DNA from: Rotaria socialis
Taxonomy: Eukaryota > Rotifera > Eurotatoria > Philodinida > Philodinidae
Length of the DNA stretch: 64,000 nt
NCBI GenBank assembly: GCA_905331475.1
Contig: CAJNYU010002054.1
Span: forward strand, 62,001-126,000
Reading direction: 5' to 3'
A program made the translations under genes and the position numbers. This document shows, piece after piece, positions 37,174-49,926 of the stretch. Every line of letters begins with the position of its first letter. The stretch's first letter is position 1. Under the pieces are notes generated by a model. That model had not been told where the DNA came from, did no database searches, and was given only the letters and a program-made list of their open reading frames with translations.

Positions 37174-38804
37174 TATTGACTTGATATTTATTCATTTCAT
37201 CATATAGTACAATAGTTTGTGTGGACTTGTTTGTTGTTGAAGGAAAGTAAAAGAATTCTAAAAACTAATTAGACACTGATGAATCATTGTTTTACAGATA
37301 AAGTTGTAGATTTTTACAAAGAGTTAACAATTCGAAGAAGAAATAATCCTTATTTATTTACACTAGCCAAAAACACTAGCTATGTATATATATATATATT
37401 GAAAGCTTTTCTGATCTACGTATATTAAGATCAGAAACAAAAGAAAACTAAACTTGTCTGCTATCTTCGTTGTGAAAATTATGATTCCTTTGGCAGATCT
37501 GCGTACACACGCACTAACATTTTCAAGTGTAAATTCAGTACATTTATCAGCACAATTCTATGAAAAATAGTAGTACGTCAGGAGTAAATAGATATTCTTG
37601 TGTTGAACTGCATATTTGATACTTCAGATTATACGATTCAATATGAAACATTTTAAAGAAACGCGATCATTCGAATAAGTGCTTCATCGTATTATAATGA
37701 TTGTTCATTATTCAACGTGTTCAATTCTAATAAATAAAACCAGCTGATTCAACGAGGTTAAAAATATTGTGTTCGAAATAAGTGAATCAAGAGATAAAAG
37801 TGTAGATGCTAAATGCATGAAAATACAAGAACTTATTATTGATATGAATAACATACGTCGTTTCCAGCTGTACAAACAGTGATTCATAATAACATATTTG
37901 TCGTTGAGCTGCTGTAGATTTTCGTTTGACAAGTTTCACGAGACTTTCAATTTTATCAATCTGATTGTATAAATTTCATGCTTATAAAAAAAAAAGAATA
38001 ATTGCTTATATTTCGAAATATTTTCATATTGAACAAAATTATGAAAGCGTCTCAACTAAAAAGACATTGATTAGTTTACTGATAATTTATTTAACATCAA
38101 TAATTCAATACCGCGACAAGTCTTTAAAGTCCATCATTCATTTATTTGATCACAATCAAACATGAAGGCATATTAGCTGAGTTGACGTCCAGGAAGTAAG
38201 CGATTAGCTTAGTCACCAGAAGCAATACAATACTTAAGTAATATCCAATTCAGTCATAATGCTGCAGGGTCGCACAGACGTCTAGTAAAAATTCTTTGTA
38301 AAAGTTCATTTCTCGATAGTATCCAAAACTATTTATCCCTATTGGCATCAATCAACTCGTTGAAGAATTAGCTGAAGCATGTTTATTTTACATTAATTTG
38401 AAGTGTAGAATCAACAGAAAGTATTTATCATGAGACAAACAAAAAATTCGTTTTTTCAAAGTATAAAAAAGATTCATGTGCAAATCGGGCGATCAAATGG
38501 AACTACATGTTCCACGTAAAGTAAATAAGAAACGTTATAAATCGGTTTATTTTTATTGCCCGTTATTTTTTTTATCCGTGTTGAAATCATTTTAAATTCT
38601 TCTCTGTTCTTCAACTTTTGTTTTTGACGACACGAAACAAATATAACTGCATTTCACTTTGTAATTTCATTTGAAATCTTTTATGCATTTCTTTTCGATG
38701 ATATTGAAACTGTTTACTCTCTTAAATTCTTCAGTTGTGTAGATAAAAAGAAACAGTAAAACAAATCCTTTGTTTATCCGTGACGATTAGATTAAGCATT
38801 AGTA
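37174..38804. other. Intergenic region, no gene seen
   Basis: P450 3' flank with a (TA)n run near 37383–37400, then AT-rich sequence to the start of the next gene. Short open frames show no domains. Confidence 0.5.
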
Positions 38805-40326
38805 ATGCAAGAGTCGATTAGAGTTGCACCAAAAACTATTCGATTCACCGATCAAATTCAAGTGAGAGAAATTCCAAATAATGAGGAGGAGAAGGAAGCG
38901 CAAGAAAAATCAAATCGACGCGCATCATGGGATCCAAATTTAAATAATGTAAGATAATTTTATTTCATGAACTATAATCATTTGGCTTTTATTAGAAAGA
39001 TGTTTTTCGTATACCAGCAAAACGTCAACGGAATTGTGTTATTGGATGTGTTGTCTGCGGCCTAATTGTTGTTGTTATCATTGTCGGTGTTTCATTAGGA
39101 GTGATACTTAGTCAGACATGTAACTTTCCTGTAATTGTTTTTTAAGAACAACTATTCTATATAACTTCTAAATTGTAGCAACAACTACAGCTGCTCAATC
39201 ACTCACATACAATGCAGTATGCACGTCAGGCTCGAATCAATGTAAATCTTCACAAAACCTTTATTGTCCAAATGGATTTTGTTCGTGTATCTCACCTTAT
39301 TCATGGAATACGGTACTTAAAACTTGTAAGTGTTCGTTCGAAACAAAAAAAACTATCAATTCTAAAGAAAATTTTCATACTCATTCAGGCACATTATTGA
39401 CGTATAATCAAGTATGTTCAACATCAAGTCAATGCAATTCATCATTAGGGCTCAGATGTACAAATCAAATTTGTCAATGCGACAGTTACCATTCATGGGT
39501 ATCATTAAATAATACATGTAAGTTTGAATTTAATAGAAAAAATTAGCAAAATGAATCATACTAAAAAAACACTAGGTGTAACTATTGTAAATAATACTTT
39601 AAACTATGGTGACACATGTGCGGTTGGATCAAGCCAATGTAATTCATCTGTTGAACTGACTTGCACGGGTAATTGTACATGTAAGAACTCTAAAGTATGG
39701 AATATATCTACGTGCGTTTGTCCAGCTGCAACATTTTTAAATTCATCGAATCTTTGTCGTAAGACTTTTGCTATCATTAAAATTTTTCTTATGATTTCCG
39801 TTATTATAGAAACAGCATACACGAATAATCAAACATGTACCATCGGCTCTAACCAATGTGATTCAACAAGAGGTCTTTCATGTTATAACAATAGTCGATG
39901 TGCATGTGATTCAGCCAAATATTGGAATATAAGTTCTCAAACATGCTGTAAGATAATTTATTTAATTTATTTTGTTTTTCCAAAATGATGTTTTTCACAT
40001 TTAGTACGTCGCCTTAATTATTCTGAAGCTTGTTCATACGATAGTGATTGTCAACCAACATTGATATGTCCTACAATTCCAGGTTATTGTAATTGCCCTC
40101 TATATTTAGCAGGTTATGTCTGCAATTGTGCGAACACAACTTATTATGATTCAACTCTACAACAATGTGGTATGAAAATAATTTTAAACCATAACATGTG
40201 TTTTTACTATAACTGACTTCATTATTTTAAATAGTTAATCGAGCTGCATATAATGGTTCCTGTATATCATCAGCAAATTATACATGCCTTTCACCGCTGT
40301 ATTGTAATGCGGGTATATGTAATTGA
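38805..40326 (+). CDS. Type II membrane protein with tandem EB-like cysteine-rich modules
   Basis: Eight exons: 38805–38948, 38996–39119, 39179–39325, 39389–39517, 39576–39758, 39810–39947, 40005–40169 and 40235–40326; 373 residues. The first 48 residues are polar and cytoplasmic. Exon 2 carries a membrane helix (about 62–86, CVIGCVVCGLIVVVIIVG). Each later exon encodes one module of about 43–60 residues with the pattern C-x5-7-QC or DC, then C, CxC and a final C, like the EB (worm extracellular) module. From exon 3 on, every intron is in phase 1, so each module is a symmetric 1-1 exon that can be duplicated or skipped without frame loss. Introns are 47–65 bp. Function unknown; a surface binding or adhesion role is inferred. 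The frame ends at a TGA where the repeat pattern expects Cys. Confidence 0.82.
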
Positions 40327-42715
40327 CCATTGGCAACCAGTTGAACATGCGACAAATTCACTTTCGGTGTGGAAGTTGTTTTGAAAAAAGATATTGATTA
40401 CAGTGTATTTACTTGTTTGGCAAAATACATATTTTTGCTAAGTACGAAATGGTTATTGTTTATATTTTAAATAAAACAGTTGATTGAAAATATCAATTTA
40501 TGATCCTTTTATCTGACAGGCGTATAAATCATTGACTAAACAGAGGCTTCATGAAATTCGTGGTAAATATGAAGAAGAACAAGAGTATGAGTTCCAACGC
40601 TGATGGGACTATGTTTGATAGAAAGAAGTTCAACATGATTAGTTCAGGAAGGAAATTGAAAATGCAACCAGTGAGCATGTTCAATATGAGTAATTTTTCA
40701 AGCGATTATTCTATCTGACATACAGGCTTTGATTTATCTCCTAATAGTAGATTCTTCCAGGTATTACATATAGAATGCATCAGAAATCAGCTGCTTTACT
40801 CTGTTCGAATTTGATAGTGATTCTATAGAATATAATTAAATAGGAGACTTGACATATTTTGAACTGCACTAAAGGCCGGGGGTGGATATGGCAGCAAAAA
40901 CGGCCCTATTTGAAAGACATAGTGAAACCCCTATTAACTATACATAGTTCGAAAAGAAATTAATAGAAAACGATGAATCCATAGTTTGATTTATGTTTTT
41001 GAAAGACTCCCTCTTTCAAAGCAACAGTAACAAGTGACGCAAAAGTTCCTAGAAAAATGTCTGTCCATTTTTCTTGTTCTGAAACACGTTATAGAAAGAT
41101 AAAACGATGCTATTCAAAATCCATATTGGAAGATTTTTTCCACTGTAGATTCAAAATATGTTTACCACCGCTGCCCTTCAAGCAGTGAGCGCACCATTGA
41201 CTAACACAAATATTCAGTCGGGAAAATTTGAGTGATGCAAAAGTTTTTGTACAAATGTTACTTCATTTTAAGTCTGCTAAAATATGTTTTGAAAAATTTT
41301 AAAATAACTATTGAGAATCTAAATTTGCCGAGCTTCCTAATAGTATGCTCAATTTTTTTATAAGTTTTTTACGTTCAAGTACCAAGTACATCTTTCAAGG
41401 GCAAAAAAAAAGATAGTGTATAAAAAGAAAGATGGTACTTTCCGGAAAATGTAAACTTGCTATAAGGTTTACTAGAATGATTTTGACTTCGTAAGTTTTT
41501 AGAGCAGACTATTCTCTAAGTATGTGGATGCTGAACTAGGATATATGGCAAAAAGGTTAGAAGTTATCGTCCTTTTGGAAACATTTTCCCAGGAACTTTT
41601 GCTTCACCCATTAAAAGAAAATTATGGTAACAATACAACTTTTAATTATTTGGTATTTATTCTTGCAACAATGGGCACTAGAATGAAAGTAAAAACAATG
41701 TTTACATGTAGCTTTAAAATATTTATAAATAAATGCATAATTGATAAGAATTCTGACAAGCACTGTTGGAAACAAAATATTGTGGATTTTTAAAGTACAT
41801 ATCTTTCTTAAAAACTTCAGAAGACATTTTAGAAGATGGCATTTGAAGATTTGGATAATGCATGCATCTTCTCAATAAGTAGATGAACGTGAAGGTTTTG
41901 TTTAGATAATAGAATTGACATATAAACATTATATGTCAATCGTCTAGAAGATTTAAATGTTTGTAGCTCCAACCGAATTATTTGCATTCTTGATCTCTTA
42001 GATATGCGACATTATTAGAAAAGAATTATGTCTATTTGACAATATAACGAAAAGTTGCTTCCTCTAATTATTATAGTCATTCTATATTTCAAATGCATTT
42101 CTAAAACCTGATTAAATACAAAAAAAACTTGATAATAGATCTTTACGTAAAAAGGTATCGCCTGAAGTGAAAGATTACAACTAATCAAGAAATGTAAGTG
42201 AAAAAGTATGTACTAAATATGCACTTTAAAGTTCGCTAAATTATCAGAGAAGTTAATTAATATGCTTTGGAATATTCTAAACTATTTTGGCTAGAAAGCC
42301 TAAAATTTTTTCAATATGACTTTTAAAATATTTATTGCATATCTTTCCTTTCCTGTTAACTTTTCAAGACTCATATAATCCTTTTGCATGAACATCTTGC
42401 TGCTTTGATAGTATATTGACACGTGTAGAAAAATAAGTTAAGATTAAATGAATAATAATAATATTCCTATTATCACATTGAAAAATAGTTTAGCAGTAAA
42501 AAAATAGTGATTTATTACAATAATCAAGCAGGGTCAAAAATAGGGGAGGCATGGGGTGTAACAGTGTCATGCTCTCTAAATTAGCTATTGTTGCGCCTCC
42601 GTTCCTGCTTTTGAAATTGGCTTATGCAACGATTTCCCAACACTCCCATCTTCAGAGATGAGTTACATCTCTGCAATCAAGTGACTGAAATACTATACAT
42701 GATGATGTTTGTTAG
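40327..42715. other. Intergenic region with relics
   Basis: The reading frame of the modular gene continues past its TGA for about 40 more codons with one further TGA. Near 40521–40602 an exon-like piece follows a CAG and reads LTKQRLHEIRGKYEEEQEY before a stop. A weak inverted pair centred on GCAAAAGTTCCT lies at 41031–41066 and 41576–41610. Nothing else is supported. Confidence 0.45.
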
Positions 42716-43397
42716 AGTCCTGCAGATCAACCCTGCCCTACCCTGCAGGGCAGGGCAGGGTAAGGTTACAAAAAAATATTTAGGGTATAAGTAGGGTGTA
42801 GCTCATACAAATAAAAATTTTATAAAGTAGAACTTAATATATATTTCTGACATCTTTTTGATCACAAATAGTGTAAAGAGTGATATTATAATCTAAATCG
42901 AATGGGCAGAATAACAACGAACGGAAAGCAATGGCCTATTCTTTAGTACTATTTTTATATAAACTGACGAGTTCAGTCGCTTTTGATTATTTGTCTAGTA
43001 GATGTGCATGTAAATGTAATAAAAAATGTCTTCGAAATCATCTCGACATGAACGTATTGTTAGTGCAAACGGGCGAGTTTTGGAAGAGAGAAGGTAAAAT
43101 ATAAGTGGTGATGTTGTAAATGATATTTTATTTTTAAGAAACTTTCAAAATATTTATTAATTTTGTATTTGATTCTCGTTGAAAATTAATAAAATATATT
43201 GAAACAAAGTGAAGAAAAACTTCATGCTGACTTTTACTTGGACCTGAAGCTCTAAGAATATGATAGGGTGTAAAATGAAAAATCTCTGTGACAGGGTAGG
43301 GTAAGGGTACAAAGCCCCTAGGGCCGGGCAGGACAAGGGTACGCAGTTTTACGATATGGTAGGGTTGGGGTACAAAAAAGTCTTAACCTGTAGGACT
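42716..43397. mobile_element. Non-autonomous hAT-like element with GGGTA motif arrays
   Basis: The ends read AGTCCTGCAGAT and, inward from the right, AGTCCTACAGGT. Flanking octamers TTTGTTAG and ATTGTTCA agree at five of eight positions, which could be a decayed 8-bp duplication. Close to both ends lie dense copies of GGGTA/TACCC and GGGCAGG (42735–42810 and 43260–43380), giving GC-rich patches in AT-rich DNA. The centre is AT-rich, with a short ATG frame at 43027 that has no known domain. Confidence 0.55.
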
Positions 43398-44233
43398 ATT
43401 GTTCAGATGCATAATATAATAGCTGGCGAATTTTGTTTTCAAAACTCGTCTTTTGAAACGTTAGCTGTGTTAAAAGGCTGATAGTATTTTTCCAGAAAAT
43501 ATGGTTCCTCCGAATTCTCTCAATGTATAGCCTTGACGACGAAGACGTTATACTAGATGATGTAGTCATTGACCACTATAACACGACAAATATAAGGTTT
43601 GAAACGGTGTGTACTACCTAGAGAGCTGCTCGTCTTAATCGACGCTAGTCAGTTCAACATCATCAGTTCTAGGAAAAGGATCTCATAATAATCATAAATA
43701 AATGAATAACGATTTCAACTATCGATGTATCCCCGGTCGCAAAAACACTCACTAGTTAGTATACTATTATGATAAGGAAATGAAATGAAAATTTAAAAGA
43801 ATCAATTGAGTAACCTCTGTGAGAAAATCTCGTGTCTTAAATGAAATGATTTTTAAAATAAAACTTATCAATCGTACGAGATATTCTAACTGGAGGGTGT
43901 GGATCTTTCCTTGATGTAAACCCACACTAATTACTTGCATCTTTTTTAAATTTCTCACGTGCCATTTTCTTCTATTACTGCAAAATTTCTAAAAGCAAAT
44001 CATCCGAACATATCTCACTGCAAGCAAGGAAAGGAAATATAGATTTTCAATTATTTTTTGCAATAATCAATGCAAACACACACATTTAATTCATTCGAAA
44101 AATTGACAGAAGTAGAAGAAATAAAATTAGTGAAGAAAATTTCGAACGACAATTAATTAAAAAACTTCTCATTCGGAAGATCTAAGATTTTCAAAAACAA
44201 AACAGAGAATACAAGCGAAAATAAAAATTTCTG
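43398..44233. other. Intergenic region, no gene seen
   Basis: AT-rich spacer including the 3' flank of the USP2-like gene. No coding or repeat signals recognised. Confidence 0.5.
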
Positions 44234-46915
44234 TCATTTGTTTCGTTCATAGAATAGCACATAAGCATTTGATGATATAAATCGAGATTTCTCACTCAAT
44301 GAATAAACAGATGAATCGTTAAATTCATGCCACTGATTAGTAAATGGATGTTTACATTGTGCAGTATAATGACCAGAATATGCTGTACCACTATGATTTG
44401 ATATACCAAATAAATTATAAGTTGGTACTGGTCCTAAAGAAAATTTCAAAGATAAAAAAATGTTTTCTTTTCTTACAAGCATACCTTCATAGCTTGTAGA
44501 CATAACATCGGCTAGATCGTCAAGTTTAAGATTAATTATAGGAAAATCTACATGAGTATTTAGCTTTGTTCGACCACGAGCCTGTGAGAAACGTTTTAAA
44601 TGAAGTACAAGAATATCGGGACATTTTTGTATGGAAAATTTTTTTGTACATCGTCGTTTTTGTTTACATTTGGCACACATCTAAATAATTATAATTACTA
44701 AAGGAAACAGTGTAACTATGGCATTCCTATTACTGGCTTTTCATTTCCATCTAATTCTTCTTTACTCATAAATAATTGAATACATTCTTGTACACTGCTC
44801 GATGATTTATTCTAGAATATGAATATTAAAAAATTAAATTTTAATCTTGTTAATTTTTACTCTTGGTAGTGGAATTGATAAATCCCAAAACATATCAAAT
44901 GTTGTGGATTGATATTGACAATGAGTACATTCAAGAGTACTTTTCAATTGTCCAGCAAATATATCTAACAAGATATTATTTCATACAGATTATTTCGAAC
45001 ACGATTTTTAAATACTAACCAGCAATCGCACTATTATCATAGAGTAAACAACGTTCCCAACTTGTTCTTGCACGTTCTGTTTCTCTAGAAGAAGAAGAAG
45101 AAAAACTAATATATCAAAGAGCAAACGAACTTCAGCAGCTAAAAACTTGAATCATTGTCTATTTGGAAATTTGTTCCGACCTCTCAAATGATGAATCATA
45201 AAAAGAGCAGTTCTGGAAAAACAAAATAAACATGTGGACAGTCTTCTTTTCTTAGGGCTATTTCACTTGATGTTGTGCAAAAAGAAGTTAGATTCTCTAT
45301 ATAGAAAAATACATCAAATTTTTGCGAGAAACTTCATGTCAGTTTCGATACATTTTCACTATAAAAGTTTCTTATAGTGTGTTCTTGCTCACATTACTTG
45401 AATTCTATGAAGTATGAAACTAATTATACGACAGGAAAGATCTTCGAGGTGCTCGTTTGAATTTTTCTCTTTCGAAGATGGTTGATAGCAGAACAATTTC
45501 GTCTTGATGTTTTATTGTCCCACTCTCAAGCGATAGCAAATATTAGAGTCTATTCTTGAGTCCTCCGGCTTTCCAATTCTATTAAAAGAAACATTTATTA
45601 CTAGTCATTTTTGCTTTTTGTTTCTTAGTGGAATATATTTAGTTCTCAATCTTGCTATGTCTCTATGAAATCAATAATAATTATTATTTTCTTTGCTCAA
45701 ATAGTTCTACTGATCTGTGATCATGAATCAGTAAATAGAGTGAATTATTTTTCTTACTTCTTTTTTTCTTCTGCTTTCTCATCAATTTTACTTGGTGATG
45801 GTTTTTGTTGTACACGATTAACATCTTCATGAAGGCCTTGGAGAAGATATCTCAAAAATTCTTGAGAATCTTGTTGTCTAAATAGAAAAACAAAACATTG
45901 AAATTTTTGTTTTTTCATTAGCTTCTGACAATATCAACATACGCGTAGCCAACAAAACGTGATGCAAATCGTCCTACTATACTTTTGAATGCTGATGGAC
46001 TTACGACAGAATGACTACTGGATGAAGACCACATTGTCCGTATTAAATTTCCATATTCTATAGTCAAAACGTTTATATAACAAAACGAAACGAGAGAAAA
46101 GATCTTCTCTATTTACCTTTCATTAAAGAACCTTTCATGACACTTGTTGATGATCTATTAAAATGTGTATCAAGATCTTCTTTGTAACAAAATAATAAAA
46201 GTGGTTTTGTATTCGATAAACACTGAAGTACTGAATTCATAAAACACTAAAAAAAACGATAAGATTAAATTAAAACTATAGAAAGAAAATATTTCAAAAC
46301 AAAAAAAACGAAACTTACAGTATTGCCAAGATTATGTAAGCCAGTTAAACCACCGGATTTTAATTGTGATTCAAGTAGCAAATATGATTGAGTATTTTGT
46401 CGATCGATGGAAGAAGCTTTTGCACTCGTTGAGTCTTCATTTGTTTTCATAGTTGCTGCCAAATTATAGCCGTTTGGTTCACATTGCTCTGGATCATCAT
46501 TTGATGATTCATTAACTGCTCCATTCGCATACTGTTGATTTATGGTAAGAGTCTATAGAAAACAGAAATTTAAAGAAAAAGATTTTAGAGATTGATTGAA
46601 ATATTCTATAAATTCATTTCAACTTACAGAGCGATCTTGACTAGTTATTGTAAGTCTTGTCGTATCGTTAGATATTCTTCGTTGACTTATAGATACTGTT
46701 GATGGAATGTTTTGTGTTGAAATATTTGCTCTTTCTGTTGAGCCTTGTCTAACTACAGTTAATGGTCGTGAACGAACGCTACTGGGTGTTACGTTCATGC
46801 TACCGGTTTGAATTGATCTTGTTACCGATGAAACATTCGAAGTGTTGTTAAGTTGTGGCATTGGACGTGTCATTGATGATGCTCGAATATTTGTACTCGA
46901 ACGTCCGGCTGACAT
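44234..46915 (-). CDS. USP2: Ubiquitin carboxyl-terminal hydrolase, USP2/USP21-like
   Basis: Ten exons join in phase to 509 residues: 46915–46628, 46552–46319, 46246–46117, 46057–45943, 45877–45758, 45084–45020, 44964–44861, 44811–44734, 44680–44485 and 44433–44234. The start is the first ATG after an in-frame TGA. The first 150 residues are Ser/Thr-rich and disordered. The peptidase C19 domain starts at [11 protein letters not shown], and the catalytic Cys is residue 175 ([13 protein letters not shown]). [12 protein letters not shown] is the second family block. CTHC and CAKC form the zinc ribbon, [19 protein letters not shown] is nearly that of USP2, and the catalytic His is 465 (GHYTAQC) with Asp 483 (FNDSSV). 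It removes ubiquitin from proteins; USP2 stabilises cyclin D1 and MDM2 in mammals. All catalytic residues are present, so activity is expected. Confidence 0.94.
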
Positions 46916-47140
46916 TGACACAGTTTCAGCTGATGGTCAATAGCCACCTCGGTATTCAATTCATGTTACTTATCTAGAAGAAGAACGTTTTTTTTCTTGT
47001 TGTTCTTACTTGAAGAAAAAAAAATAATAATAGAAAACAGCTCTTGTTCTTATATATTTTTTTATTCTTTTTCATTTTCAAAACTGACGCAATACATTGA
47101 AATCATCTAAATATTATCGATTGATATTGTATTGCTTGTT

Positions 47141-47735
47141 TTAAAAATAAGTATGTGGGCGACTTGTTGTAAAACGTGGATGATGTAAACGTTTTGTTGC
47201 CTTATTAACCATTGGAAATCTAAAATAAAGGATGAATATCTCGTTTTTCTCTCTTGGCCAATAAGATTTAATTATATTCTTACTTGATTTTTGAATCATG
47301 AAATTGTGTCACATGTGGTCGACGACATTCTTTAGCTGGTAAACGTTTTATTTTCATGATTTGAATTGTTGATGGTCGTGCACGATGTTTAGCACCCATA
47401 TCACGATAACATTGTGTAACAGCTAAAGCTCGTGTTAAATCTCGATATTCACGATACATATTATGTGTACCTGAACGTGAATCATAACGAAGCCAAATAC
47501 CAAAATTTTTAACTGTTAATGGTTTACGTTCATTAACAACCTTACATTCAACTATTTCACCAGCACTTTTTTTAACACGTTTAAGTTGACGTAGAAAAAA
47601 CCAAAAACGAGACTTAGCTTGAACTTCATCGGGTGCATAGATATGCATTTCATAGAGTGGTGGCGTTTTTAAAGTCGATGATGGAAGTTTACGACCGATT
47701 ATACGATATTCGCGAAGATTGCCTTTAGCTTTCAT
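47141..47735 (-). CDS. RPL18A: 60S ribosomal protein eL20 (L18a)
   Basis: Two exons (47735–47284 and 47219–47141) give 176 residues, exactly the human length. [38 protein letters not shown] and [20 protein letters not shown] are close to universal for the family. The phase 2 junction rebuilds KIKFP, and the C-terminus [14 protein letters not shown] matches. The protein sits on the solvent side of the large subunit near the central protuberance. An in-frame longer 5' frame exists, but this ATG matches the conserved start. A CTAG upstream of the ATG may be the acceptor of a 5' UTR intron. The gene lies about 230 bp upstream of the USP2 start on the same strand. Confidence 0.97.
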
Positions 47736-48849
47736 GATGAGGTTCTTTGTTTTCCTAGAGATTGAAAGAAATTTATCTAAAACAAAATTCAAATTAGTTT
47801 GACGAAGCTACGTAGACACATGAGCAGTCAACGAAACAATATAATCAATGAAAATTTCATGGGAATACATGGAAAGAATGATGATTGGTTGATATTTGTT
47901 AATCATTGGAGAGGCTTGAAATGGAGGATGAAAAGCGTAACAACCAATATGGCTAAATTCATAAACATATTCATAAAAAACACGATTTTTTTCATGTACT
48001 TGATAAAATATGAATTTATGGTCAAAGTAAAACTAAATTCCCGACATGACTTGAATAGCTAAATAGCTTTGATTAGCTAATGAAAACGGATGGTTTTGAA
48101 TAGATTTTGTTTTTCGTTTTGTTAATTTTTTCATATTCATTCTTCGTAGAAAAAAAAAGTTCATAATTATCTCATGTTCATGTTACTCACAAAACGAAAC
48201 AATCATATCCCTGAGCTTGACCTCTAAGTTTCTTTTGTGAATATTGCTGGATTGTTTTTAACTAGAAGAAATTATAATCTATTTTTAAATTTAGACATTT
48301 TACAGATAACCGACTTCTATAGAACAATATTTAACATTCGTTAAACTAATAGAATTCAATCGTTGTAAGTACTAGAACTGCCACGACTTTTGAAACCTGA
48401 CCATTATTCTAAATTGATTGCATTTTCATGAGTAATTAGAAATGATCGTTTTTTTAATATTGGCTATTTTTCTCCAATTCTGAAATATTCTCTAAGCAAT
48501 GGAAATTTATCCAATAAAATATTTCCATTGTATTAGAAATTATGGCATAATAGTGTTAGATTTTCTTTTAATTGTTGCTTCATTTATATATCAAATCTTG
48601 AAGTCTGGCTATTGGCTAATGAAATGCAATTTAGATGGACACAATTTTAAAAGTCTATTTGTTTTATAAAAAAATATCATCTTAATAGAATGACACGGTC
48701 ATTTATTAGGAAATATTAAATGTCTTACTATCATATTATGGTAGTGAGGTGTGGGTGTGGGTGCGCGGCTGTGGGTTTACATCAAGGAAATGCCATACGT
48801 ACATATACATTCACACCCACACCCTCAACATTTCGTAAAAACATTTATG
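47736..48849. other. Intergenic region; start of the repeat-rich right half
   Basis: eL20 promoter side, then AT-rich DNA. Around 48745–48830 GTGTGGGTGTGGGTG and CACACCCACACCC face each other as a short inverted pair. A related ACACCCACACCC occurs near 55720. No gene is seen. Confidence 0.5.
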
Positions 48850-49131
48850 GGAGTAAACAGATTAGAATCAAAAATAATCTGAAAAACCTAATTTTCATCG
48901 ATTTTTCCTATTGTGTTTTAGTATAATTTGTTACATATTTTGTAAAAAACATCGATTTTAATCGATTTTTGGTCAAAGTAAGCTGCAATTTTTAACCAAT
49001 TTTCGTATATTTGAATCGAAAACTATAGGAATAATCGATGAAAATTTGGTTTTTCGGATCATTTTTTATTATAACCGATTGAAGGTGTATGATTTTAATC
49101 ATTTTGTAATGGGTTTTAATCTGATTACTCC
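48850..49131. mobile_element. Degenerate MITE, 282 bp
   Basis: Terminal inverted repeats GGAGTAAACAGATTA and GGAGTAATCAGATTA, with a second inverted block (CTGAAAAACCTAATTTTCAT against CCGAAAAACCAAATTTTCAT). No clear target duplication and no open frame. Confidence 0.6.
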
Positions 49132-49486
49132 TCTAAATCTTTTTACATGGACTTGAATAATGATTAGAGAGAATTAATTTTGTCAAGCAGTCAGTTTTAG
49201 GTAAAAATAGTTGCATCAGAATGAGCACATTTACCGAGTATAACGATAAATATGGGACCGTATTTGGGTAGATATGGTAATGGCAAACTGGATAGAGATG
49301 GAGTAGTTTACCGCCACTCTCAGCAATGATGTTTATTCGTTTCTTCACATATCCAGAGTGTAACAACTTCATACATAACACACGTATATATAGGAGAGAG
49401 ACAGGCGAGATATATATTAAAACAATGGAAAGAGAATAGAAAGAGGAGGAAGGAGAGTCATCCAAGCGTGCCATCAATATCAGCGC

Positions 49487-49735
49487 ACCCAGGTCGGTCA
49501 ACTTGGGTCGGACACGACCGTTTGGTATGCATCGTATTACGATCGTTTTGCATCGTGCTAAAAACGACGGTATACGGTCGAATACTGAAATATTCGACCA
49601 CATTACGACCAGTTAGTAATCGGTTACGACACGGGAAAATAGGGCCGTAGTACTATGCATGCAAAATTACGGCCGGAAACGTTATAGAGCGGTAGTATGC
49701 GACCGTTTACGATCGTATCTGGTCATCGTAATGTT
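49487..49735. repeat. ACGACCGT motif-array block
   Basis: About 250 bp of unusually GC-rich sequence built from variants of ACGACCGT/ACGATCGT in both orientations (for example near 49515, 49535, 49565, 49600, 49705). It begins with CACCCAGGTC, which recurs as a terminal sequence of the block at 53.6–53.9 kb. It looks like a transposon made of subterminal motif copies; the ends are uncertain. Confidence 0.5.
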
Positions 49736-49926
49736 CGTTCTGAGTAATGGCAGATTCTGGGAAAAGTGTCTCAATCAAACATCCACACAATTAATAAATT
49801 CGTAAAACTGAAAAATCATTAAATAAACTTCGATTAAATTTGACGGCAAAACATTGTGAAAGCCTCCCAATCGGGCGTCGGATTCTCTTTTTTTTTGAAT
49901 ATTTTCGAAAAAAGCTATGTTGGTGC

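Noticed and set aside
49133-49603. 156-codon minus frame
   Set aside because: Overlaps a motif-array block and AT-rich flank; no domain, no splice partners.
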